Notes under the pieces: model-generated
The model's database searches: none
Told to the model about the DNA's origin: nothing
The model's input: the letters and a program-made list of their open reading frames with translations, nothing else
Assembly (NCBI GenBank): GCA_964023205.1
Contig: OZ026835.1
Coordinates: 42,319,083-42,383,082, forward strand
From: Lutraria lutraria
Taxonomy: Eukaryota; Mollusca; Bivalvia; Venerida; Mactridae
Reading direction: 5' to 3'
Length of the DNA: 64,000 nt
Program-made: the position numbers and the translations under genes
Part shown: positions 56,764 through 64,000 of the stretch, one piece after another
How the letters are laid out: every line of letters starts with the position of its first letter
How positions within the stretch are numbered: position 1 is the stretch's first letter

Positions 56764-57159
56764 TTAAGGTTGGTAGTTACCTGTTTTATTGTTTTTGACA
56801 CCGTTATTTGAGTAAATATTATGTTAAATATACCCTATAATGACCATTGTTATAGGCACTAATTTTTGTGCAAACAAACTATTTCTTCATTATATACATA
56901 TATGTTTAATATGTATTTCATTCAGAGTGTGTTTTGTTTCGCGAGGTTCGCGGTCTCCTCAAATCCTAGAAAGTAAAATACCGCGAATATGCCTGGGTAC
57001 ATAAAAACACAAACATTTCTTGATGCGAAAGTTTCCTGGTTTACAGTATAATGATAAGATACCTCCAAACTTGGGAGTAATTGACAAAACAAAATGATGT
57101 ATAGAGGAGGTAGAGTTTATTTCTTTCTACAAAAAGCTGGACAAAAAGAAACAGCCAAA

Positions 57160-57415
57160 GATTTCTGATTTTAAATCAGCCCTTTTTTGGGAAACAGGTT
57201 TCGGGTGCCTTTGACAGGGAAATTTGCATAGTGAAACACCAAATTGGGGAATTCTTAAAGATTAACATACTTTCTATATACAGTATCTCAAATGAATTTT
57301 TTAATCATGGGGAAATCTTCTTTCTGTGAGGAAAAACATATGCTTTTCAACTTGGGGAACAGGGCCAATTACCAGACCCAAAAATGGGGTAAAAAAGGGC
57401 CTGGAAGTACATGAA
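57160..57415. repeat. diverged dispersed repeat with 'ttggggaa' words
   Basis: 'ttttttgggaaacagg', 'caaattggggaattc', 'caacttggggaacagg' and 'aaaaagggcctgg' resemble the repeats at 17670-17960 and 27740-27990, at low similarity. Confidence 0.35.
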
Positions 57416-57609
57416 TGATCAGGATCCATCAGATTGTTGGTCTCCTATATGAGTTAATCCTGGAGATAGGGGTAAACAAAATCAATACTCTTTCTTAAAG
57501 GTAGAACTTATGTTTCTTACATCATCATATGAAGACATGCAAGTTTTGTATCCTTGTGGAAGTTAGTACTGGTCCGGGAAAACTGGTCATATGAACCTAC
57601 CAACATATA

Positions 57610-57949
57610 CAGTCAGACCTGTGTTTATAAAGCCACCCTGTGAATATAGGCCATTCTTTAAAATACCATACAGTACAACCCCTGTAGAGCAACACCCTGT
57701 GGGAGCTGCAAATATTGGCCGTTGTTTAGAGGTTGTTGCTCTGCAAAGGTTAAATTTATAGTAAAAATCAGCTTAGGGAAAATTTGACGGTGTTGTTTGA
57801 GAGGTTTGTTGCTCTACAGATGGCCGCTCTGGAGAGGTTGTACTGTAATTGGTTATTTAGAACAAAATGACCTCTGAATATAGGCCACCTGTCGATAAAT
57901 GCCACATTTTGTCTTCCCCAAGGATGGCCTTTGTTCACAGGTTTGACTG
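57610..57949. mobile_element. MITE with CAGTCAGACCTGTG ends, host of a second MITE
   Basis: CAGTCAGACCTGTG and CACAGGTTTGACTG are inverted and flanked by TA. Internal 'gaatataggcca' appears twice. Another TA-flanked MITE (57671-57845) is inserted in it. Without the insert it would be about 165 bp. A fragment of the same family is at 18183-18245. Confidence 0.8.
57671..57845. mobile_element. 175-bp MITE with CAGTACAACC ends, nested
   Basis: The ends CAGTACAACCCCTGTAGAGC and GCTCTGGAGAGGTTGTACTG are flanked by TA on both sides. Internal 'gttgttgctctgcaaagg' / 'ttgttgctctacagatgg' repeats are visible. It is inserted into the MITE at 57610-57949. Confidence 0.85.
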
Positions 57950-58032
57950 TAAAACTAAAATTTCATTGAATTAGGGGTTTACACCCACAGAAACACTAAC
58001 ATGGCCTTGCAAGCATGCAAGTTTATATTTAC

Positions 58033-58153
58033 CTTGAAATGTTGGTTTATTCATTGTAGCCATTCTGGGGCAGTAATGTTGCCCTGGAAACCCTTGTATA
58101 TGTACTTCTAATGGAACTGGTCGAACAGATGGACGGAAGTTATATAAGCCAAC
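58033..58153 (-). CDS. ASCC3: ASCC3 exon E (linker between RecA domains)
   Basis: 121 bp, beginning after TTCAAAG in phase 0 and ending TTTCAAG|GTAAAT in phase 1. It encodes [40 protein letters not shown] and the first base of an Ala codon completed by exon [15 protein letters not shown] is the conserved linker between the two RecA folds of the second cassette of Ski2-like helicases. The ASCC3-specific QHYCPRM distinguishes it from SNRNP200 (ISHTQTR there). It is too short to appear as a long open frame and was found by following the splice phases. The next exon lies 12.1 kb away because of repeat expansion in that intron. Confidence 0.95.
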
Positions 58154-59170
58154 CTTTGAATAGATAAAGAAATAAAAGTATCTATAACACTTGACGACAA
58201 AAGGTCATATGTCCAGCCCCTAATAACCTTGACCTTTAATCAATAGACACAATGTGAAAGATACCATATCATCATCATTAAGGACTTCAGTGACTTTTTT
58301 CCCAAAATTATCTCACAACCCATGTCCATCAAAATTATCTCACAACCCATGTCCATCAAAAGGGGAAATTTAGCTCAACAAATTCCAAATGGGACATATA
58401 TAATAACTTTTATTTTCTATGGAATATGTGATTATTTAGCTGTTTAAATCATAAATATAACTATACTGTAATTGGTGACAATGGTGTGAAAACTTTTGTA
58501 GTTTTTCTTCTTTTTACATTATCATGTGGCAAAAACTTCTTGTTAGGGGAAATTCTGGCCATTTTAGCAGAAAAAAATTATGGAAATTTTGCTAGAGGAA
58601 AGTGCCCAAATATGGCAGTAAATATAGCAAAAAATTCACTGGACTTAGCACACATCTACAATGCAAATGAATTGATAATATTTAACCACATTTAAACTCC
58701 TTATTGTCACCATGCAAAATGATATACCAATTTACAGCTAATTAACATAGATTAGCAGATTTATATCACAGGCTTTCAATATATAGACCCATGAAGTGTT
58801 GAGAAAATTATTCATCATATCAAATATAGACTATAAATCCCAAAATAGGGAAAAGTAGAGAGAAATAAAAATATAACAGAATTATACAAAAATTCTAAAA
58901 AAAGGTCTAAGCTATTAGAGGGAGTATAAATAGTCGACAATGATTGTAATAATATGTTACATGTTTAGTAAGCAGTAGGCCTACATAGTTGCGAGTAACC
59001 CGGCAATCCGGCTTTGAGTCCCAAGAGTGGCACCTCCATGAAAATTAGACAAAAATGTTGGCAAAGTCGCCATTTCCTAGTGAAAGGGTAAGTTATATAG
59101 TACTGGTTAGATTCCAGACCAGGTAAGAAAAATTCTTGAAAAACGGCAAAAAAATATATAAATAACCTAC
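58154..59170 (-). other. ASCC3 intron D-E
   Basis: 1017 bp with GT-AG borders (GTAGGT donor next to exon D; CAAAG acceptor next to exon E). It contains a two-copy 27-bp repeat at 58306-58358 ('aaaattatctcacaaccc'). No other feature was seen. The short frame at 58486-58695 is not a gene. Confidence 0.85.
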
Positions 59171-59316
59171 TTGCGTAATACCAAGCCAATCAGCGAGGTC
59201 CCTAGCATTTGCCAGAGCAGTTGACAGACCGACGACTCGAACTTTCTTCTCGGTATGTGAGGAGATAAAGTTTGTCCTTGACACAATGACCTCCAACACG
59301 GGACCACGGTCATTTC
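59171..59316 (-). CDS. ASCC3: ASCC3 exon D (helicase motif III)
   Basis: 146 bp, starting after TTTTGCAG and ending ATTACGCAA|GTAGGT. The first two bases complete a Gly codon begun in exon C. It encodes [40 protein letters not shown] and [16 protein letters not shown] is motif III (the SAT motif of DExH helicases, in the STA form used by this cassette), which couples ATP hydrolysis to unwinding. [10 protein letters not shown], just after the DEIH box, is typical of Ski2-like proteins. The [12 protein letters not shown] form points to ASCC3 and not Brr2 (SLSNAKDVAHWL). Confidence 0.97.
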
Positions 59317-59941
59317 CTGCAAAAAAAATATGTCAATGTTTCTTATCAATACAGACAAACTTACAGAGAGAAAAAGCTTTGATAGTTCCGGTACTTATTT
59401 TTCTATGTCTCAAAATTGAGATAAATATATGAAGGGCCTGAATGTTATAGTTCAAAGTAAGTCTTTAATGCAAACTTGAACACAGACAATGGCCTTTAAT
59501 TTGCAATACTTGTCAATCAAGTAATATCTGTCTTTGTTTAAAAAAAGAGAGCCATGATGGTCCTATAGCACTCACCTGACTATCACAGCAACCTTGCACA
59601 ATCAAACTCATCTGAGATATTGTGGCTAGTAAATACATTGTAACCAAGTTTGATTAAGATTGGTTAAAAAGAGCTGCCAATGCTAGAGTGTAAACACTAA
59701 GTACGGACTAAAGCCGGATGCCTGATGCCAGACATTCATTGATTCAGAAGTCTTATTTGAAACTCCAATAAAAGTGGCCTAAAACATTCTTCACTCAGTA
59801 GATGTACAGTGACTGTAAGATCTTAACAGTATACTAAATACTAAATAGTGTATAATTTACTTAAGTATTAAAAAACTGATACAAGAAGAACACATTAGCA
59901 TTGCAATAACTTAGAATTTTATAAAGGAACAAATTCTATAC
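59317..59941 (-). other. ASCC3 intron C-D
   Basis: 625 bp with GT-AG borders. At 59541-59760 it holds a diverged, internally deleted relative of the 'caagaggg' elements ('gagagccatgatggtcct', 'actcacctga', 'tgctagagtgtaaaca', 'gccagacattcattgattca'). Confidence 0.8.
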
Positions 59942-60108
59942 CAAGCAAGTGTATTTCATCAATCACAATGAGTGACACAGCTTTCACATAACTTCTTGTT
60001 TGCCAGCTTCTCGATACACCATCCCATTTTTCTGGTGTGGTTACGATGAGATCAGCTTTTGCTATAGCCCTCATGTCAGGAGTCACATCTCCAGTTAATT
60101 CGACCACT
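59942..60108 (-). CDS. ASCC3: ASCC3 exon C (DEIH box)
   Basis: 167 bp, starting after GTTACAG with the last base of a Lys codon and ending CTTG|GTATAG in phase 1. It encodes VVELTGDVTPDMRAIAKADL, IVTTPEKWDGVSRSWQTRSY and VKAVSLIVIDEIHLL(G). ELTGD and TTPEKWD are motifs Ib and its neighbour, which contact the nucleic-acid strand. DEIH is motif II (Walker B), which binds Mg-ATP and supplies the catalytic Glu. All key residues are intact, so the cassette is not visibly inactivated. A 1184-bp intron precedes it and a 625-bp intron follows. Confidence 0.97.
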
Positions 60109-61292
60109 CTGTAACAAGAGAAAACATCAAATTACACTTCAGATGGTAAAATTTGGAACTGCATGCAGTATATTGGAATTTTGAACATTTTCTAATAAGA
60201 ACTTCCATGGGTGTTACATTGCACAAAATAATTTTTAAATTTTTTATTGTTTGAACAATTATTGAATATTTTCTGATAAGATCTCCCATGAGTGCCACTT
60301 TGTACAAAATCTTTTTTTTCCAATTTTTATTGTTTGAACAATTACATGTATTGAATATTTCCTAATAAGAACTTGGGTGAGTGTTATATTTTACAAAATC
60401 ATTTTTCAATGTTTCATTGTTTGAAGGAATGTTGAATATATCCTAATAAGAACTCCTGCCTCGTTCAAATGTTTTTATCCATGTTTTATTGTTTGAACGA
60501 TTGGAATTGATGATAAAGGTTTATTAAAGCATTTATTTTCTCTCTATTTATTTATCAGCTGTTTAACAGCCCAATCGACAGCTATGGTCATACCAGAGCC
60601 GCCCCAGAGAGAGGGGAGATAAGATACAGGAGAATCGGGCATTTATATCCATACTCTTTTTAAATAGTTTTTCCTGTTTTTTTATCATGCCTGGTGTAAA
60701 GCACCGATACACGAATCACATTTTTCCTGTAATTTTTTTGACACAGTACTTGGCTCAGTAGAATAAGCATTCTTTATAAATTTGATAAGCAGAGTCCAGA
60801 ATTGCACCCACAACCTTTCATTTAGTAGTCCAGTGTGTTACCACACAACCACCAATCCCCCAATAAGCATTTATGGTGTGTCACAATACTTAAAAGTCCA
60901 ATGATCAAGGGATGGGGCGTTCATTAGGAAAGTATTCAGTACAATTTGTAATTATCATCAGGAAAATTTGTTACATGCTATTAGAAGTCTATGGACAAAA
61001 CTAATGACAAAAAACAGGAAAATGAACAAATTTTGCTCAAGCTCAAAATGTACTATTTGACTCATTAACTTTACCGGGGCAATTATTAACCACATTAGAG
61101 AAACATCTAATAGACAAGCTGTTGTAATTAGATACACCTCAGTATACATGTAATTACAGTACAATGACAGTCAGTTCTCTATAAGAAGCTTAGGGCAATA
61201 TAAATGGGAAATTACAGTTCAATAATGATGCAGTAAATCATTGGAGAGTGCTACTTTTATGGCTCTGACAATATGATTGACCTGAAACTTAC
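60109..61292 (-). other. ASCC3 intron B-C with degenerate repeat and SINE
   Basis: 1184 bp with GT-AG borders (AAAAAA|GTAAGT donor). At 60170-60480 a unit of about 100 bp ('attgtttgaa', 'ttgaatatt', 'cctaataagaac(t)tcc') is repeated three to four times with much divergence. At 60560-60850 a minus-strand SINE is present: the inverse of the 'ctctctctggggcggc' body, 'ggtgtaaagcaccgatac', and a head with box A-like TGGTTGTGTGG at about 60840. Confidence 0.75.
60560..60850 (-). mobile_element. tRNA-headed SINE in an ASCC3 intron
   Basis: Same family as 50640-50940 and same orientation as the gene. Plus-strand landmarks are 'gacagctatggtcat', 'gccgccccagagagagggga', 'gatacaggagaatcgggc', 'gcctggtgtaaagcaccg' and 'ccacaacctttcatttagta'. 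The two polymerase III boxes are degraded (B box GGGTGCAATTC). Confidence 0.65.
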
Positions 61293-61378
61293 TTTTTTCC
61301 CAGTTTTTCCTCAATTCTGATCTTCCAATCCTCCATCCTTTCACGAACAAGAGCTTTCAAAGGTGCAATATATACAGC
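61293..61378 (-). CDS. ASCC3: ASCC3 exon B (motif Ia)
   Basis: 86 bp, starting after TACTGTAG in phase 0 and ending GGAAAAAA|GTAAGT in phase 2. The last two bases start a Lys codon completed in exon C. It encodes AVYIAPLKALVRERMEDWKI then RIEEKLGK(K). APLKALVRER is motif Ia of Ski2-like helicases, which contacts single-stranded nucleic acid. The 28-codon exon is too short to appear as a long open frame and was recognised from the sequence it must supply between exons A and C. Confidence 0.96.
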
Positions 61379-61767
61379 CTACAGTATGTAAACAAATATG
61401 ATAGATTTTTACAACTGAGTGTAAAGTACACAAACTTTGTAATGGAACAATAGGTTTACACAAACACAGTTTACAAAAATATAACAAAAATGGGTTTGTA
61501 AGAATGTAAACTCGTATAACACAGGATAATATAAAATGTTATAATTGCATTAAGTACAAAAAAGTTTAAAATGTAGAGTACAAAACAGTTATATAATTAC
61601 ATTTAGTGTACAAGAAAGGTTTATACAATTAATGCAAATAGTACACACAAAAATTCAATTAAAAACCTTATATCAATTTGTATATTTATTTAATGGAACA
61701 CTGGAAACAATGGACACTAAAATTATATACATATCAGAATGATTTAATCATTCAAACTATTTTTTAC
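61379..61767 (-). other. ASCC3 intron A-B
   Basis: 389 bp, AT-rich, GT-AG borders (AAG|GTAAAA donor). No repeat was identified. Confidence 0.85.
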
Positions 61768-61988
61768 CTTGTCCTTAGGCCGGTCTCTGAACAATTTGAA
61801 GATTGCAAGTTCAGCCGCAATGGTTTTTCCAGAGCCTGTGGGAGCCCCAAGTAATACATTATGTTCCGAATGATAAAGAACATGAAATAATTGTGTTTGT
61901 ATGGGGTTAAAATGACTGAATTTATACAACATCTCCAGCATAGGGTTCATCAATGCAGTCACTGGTAGTGGCTGTAGATCTAACAACT
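61768..61988 (-). CDS. ASCC3: ASCC3 exon A (Walker A of the C-terminal helicase cassette)
   Basis: 221 bp, starting after CTATTCCAG; its first two bases AG complete a likely Glu codon. It ends GACAAG|GTAAAA on a full codon. It encodes [60 protein letters not shown] and [25 protein letters not shown] marks the entry to the second cassette, FNPIQTQ is the Q-motif-like element, and GAPTGSGKT is the intact Walker A (motif I). ASCC3 is an ATP-dependent 3'-5' helicase of the ASCC complex, acting with ALKBH3 in alkylation repair and splitting collided ribosomes. The preceding exons lie beyond the window. An alternative acceptor two bases on (CCAGAG) is possible but would shift the phase. Confidence 0.97.
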
Positions 61989-63955
61989 CTGGAATAGATG
62001 GAATATTATTAAAGACAATGTAAAACAAACACCAAGAATGAATGACATAAATATCAAAAATGTGTGATTCAAGACTGTATGTTACACAACTGCCGAAATA
62101 ATATGTGATACACCAATGTCAGAACAATATCATACATATTTGTTAAGAATATCTGATACAAAAATGCCCAAAAAGAACGTAATGAAATTGCCAAGAATAT
62201 ACATGATACACAAATGTTAGCAAGAGAGCCAGGTCATAAAATACGTCTGTCAAGGGCCATAACTCAGAAGTGCCTGAGCCGATTGGTTATTGAACTTGAC
62301 CGAGATCTCAAGGCCATAAACATTTTCTCTAAGTTCGGCGAGGATTTGAATTAAACTGGTTGTATAAGAGAGCTGACACCGTAGTGGACGGCTCCCGCCC
62401 GTCCACCAACCCGCCAACCTGCTCACTGTGGGTGTTCCCATAATACGATCCATTTTTCAAATGGGCATATATAAATGTATGATACACAAATGACAAGAAT
62501 ATATGATACACAAATGCTAAGAATACAGGATACACAAACACTAAAAATATAATGATGATACACAAATGTAAAAAATATTTTAAACACAAACGCTTAGAAC
62601 ATAATTATGATACACAAATGCCAAATATAAATTATTAGTGCATATATAAGAATTTATGAAACACAAATGCCAATGTGAAGAATGTTAAGTACACATATGT
62701 CAAGATCAGCACATTCAAATAAATGTAGAATATTGGTAAATGTTATTTACTGCAGTTAACCATTCAACAAATTAAACTGAATGTTAACTTTTTCTCATAG
62801 TTTCTTGAGAAAAAGTCAACCAATTTTATTTAGATGAGAAGGGCAATATAGGAACAATATATATGTTACAATCTCCAATAATAATGATTTATATCCTTCT
62901 CAAGTATTATCTAAGAAAGATTTGAACAATTTATGATTTTCATTAAGACAAACAAGAAATGTCTTTAGAAAGACAAGTCGCAAAGTTTGATGTTATTAAC
63001 ACTGTTGAAACCAAAAGTATGATTTTTCTTAAATTCCTAAATTGCCGTTATAGTACCGTGTCAACACCACTTATCAGCTAGCAGTCCTATTAAGTCAGCT
63101 ACATAAATTGCACATTTAGTCATATCTACTGTATATTAATTCAACTAAGTGTAAAATGTTTGCCAAGAACAGCTTATAACTTTATTTTGACCATATAAGA
63201 AAACAGTTTCGTACATTTTTACATTACAAATTTTACAAGCACAAGAAGTACACATTAAATAATTTCAGACATGCTATAAGTTGGCATGGTCTTATTTTTT
63301 CTATGCTTGTAGATTTCACCCATTGGAAGGAAGAGTTTCCTCTGAATCATCCAACAGAATGAGGAATTTCTTCTGAATGATTAATATGTCATGCCAAGAA
63401 ATATACTACCGGTAGGTCAAAAGTGAGCTTAGACACATTCCCGAAAAATAACCAAAGATATTCTAATAAATGTTTCTTGTCCATGCAAACTTCAGAAATG
63501 AGACAGAAATTACATAATACTTGTGTAAAATCTCTTAAGATTCAATATGCTAAAAATCAAACATGTTTAAATTATAAACTGGATGTGTCTGCCCCCGCTG
63601 AGAGCTAAGTAAAAAAAAAAGGCCATAAACTCCTGTGAAAATGTTTGGATTTTAAGGGAAATCGAACTTGACCTGAATTTTATTATTACACATCTGTATG
63701 TAAAATATGAAACCAATCTATGAAATATTTCTTGAGTTATCGCTTGGAAACCAAAATTTGAACGTACAGACGAGATTAACACTACATGCTCTTCCGTCAT
63801 TTTGAATGGCAGGGGATTAATTGAAACACACAAATGAATGTTTTGAAGTATGGTTTCACTGTAAAGTATGTAATAATACTGCACAATATTTTATAAAACC
63901 CACTTGTTTCAAAAGTCACTTACTTTACAAGGGAATAAATTACAACAGAATTAAT
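61989..63955 (-). other. ASCC3 intron upstream of exon A
   Basis: At least 2 kb of intron. A degenerate repeat of 20-25 bp ('atgatacacaaatg', '(g/a)ccaagaatata') fills 62090-62220 and 62460-62690. It is interrupted by an interspersed repeat at about 62215-62455 ('caagggccataactcaga' ... 'gcccgtccaccaacccgcc'). Another interspersed repeat-like piece ('ggccataaactcctgtg') is at 63615-63800. No upstream exon (SDRWLGAE-type motif) was found. Confidence 0.65.
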
Positions 63956-64000
63956 CGAGGCTTCAACGCAACAGTGTCATAACTCATTTTGAAATAAGAA
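63956..64000 (-). mobile_element. 76-bp palindromic element, copy 5 (cut by window end)
   Basis: The first 45 bp (CGAGGCTTCAACGCAACAGT ... 'gaaataagaa') match the left arm and centre of copy 3. The right arm lies outside the window. Confidence 0.8.

Larger units (their letters stand above)
51659..57046. mobile_element. 5.4-kb TA-flanked element carrying a giant minisatellite
   Basis: The inverted ends CTGTAAACCAGGAAA (51659) and TTTCCTGGTTTACAG (57046) are each flanked by TA. Both ends contain the sub-terminal words 'gaaagtaaaa..ccgcgaat' and 'cgcg'. The bulk of the element is a 59/61-bp tandem array (51784-55960), followed by about 970 bp with a nested TTAA-flanked element (56196-56763). 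It has no coding capacity. The simplest reading is a small Tc1/mariner-type MITE whose internal repeat expanded about 70-fold. Confidence 0.75.

Noticed and set aside
61768..61988. Assignment to SNRNP200 (Brr2) instead of ASCC3
   Set aside because: The C-terminal cassette of Brr2 lacks a canonical DEIH/STA pattern at these sites and has different linker residues. The [23 protein letters not shown] and GQHYCPRM segments here are of the ASCC3 type.

Overview
The window looks like animal nuclear DNA, most likely from a bivalve mollusc. It is AT-rich. The only recognisable gene is split by long introns with ordinary GT-AG splice sites. It is densely packed with short non-coding transposons, tRNA-headed SINEs and minisatellites of a kind familiar from clam, mussel and scallop genomes. 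The bivalve assignment is inferred from these repeat styles and is not proven. No bacterial, viral or organellar gene was seen.

The gene: six consecutive exons on the minus strand (61988 down to 45791) encode about 265 residues of the second (C-terminal) Ski2-like helicase cassette of ASCC3, the ASC-1 complex helicase involved in DNA alkylation repair and ribosome quality control. The exons carry, in order, Walker A (APTGSGKT), motif Ia, DEIH, the STA motif, the inter-domain linker and motif IV. Their phases join without a break. Earlier exons lie beyond base 64000. Motifs V and VI should follow exon F, but no such exon was found in the remaining 45.8 kb, so that stretch reads as one very long intron.

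Layout: 1-45790 is intron downstream of exon F. It holds minisatellites (34/38-bp at 1.7-3.2 kb, 25-bp at 11.5-12.5 kb, 38-bp at 13.8-14.8 kb, 33-bp at 19.7-20.3 kb, a purine-rich array at 24.2-25.0 kb, 45-bp at 28.3-29.6 kb), several families of inverted-repeat elements, and two large element complexes (29.75-31.76 kb; 34.66-36.16 kb). The 12.1-kb intron between exons E and F (45934-58032) holds a 38-bp array and a 5.4-kb TIR-bounded element carrying about 70 copies of a 59/61-bp repeat. Introns at 58-62 kb are short.

The most notable non-gene content is: (1) a family of exactly 76-bp palindromes (five copies, 4-bp target duplications, one with a reconstructable empty site inside a minisatellite); (2) a 2.0-kb element with about 570-bp nearly identical inverted repeats that begin CACTGTG and are flanked by a 5-bp duplication, the pattern of the Transib/RAG group; (3) several nested insertions that give exact element ends. 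These elements do not form a pathway. They are independent mobile DNA that has enlarged the introns of a housekeeping gene.
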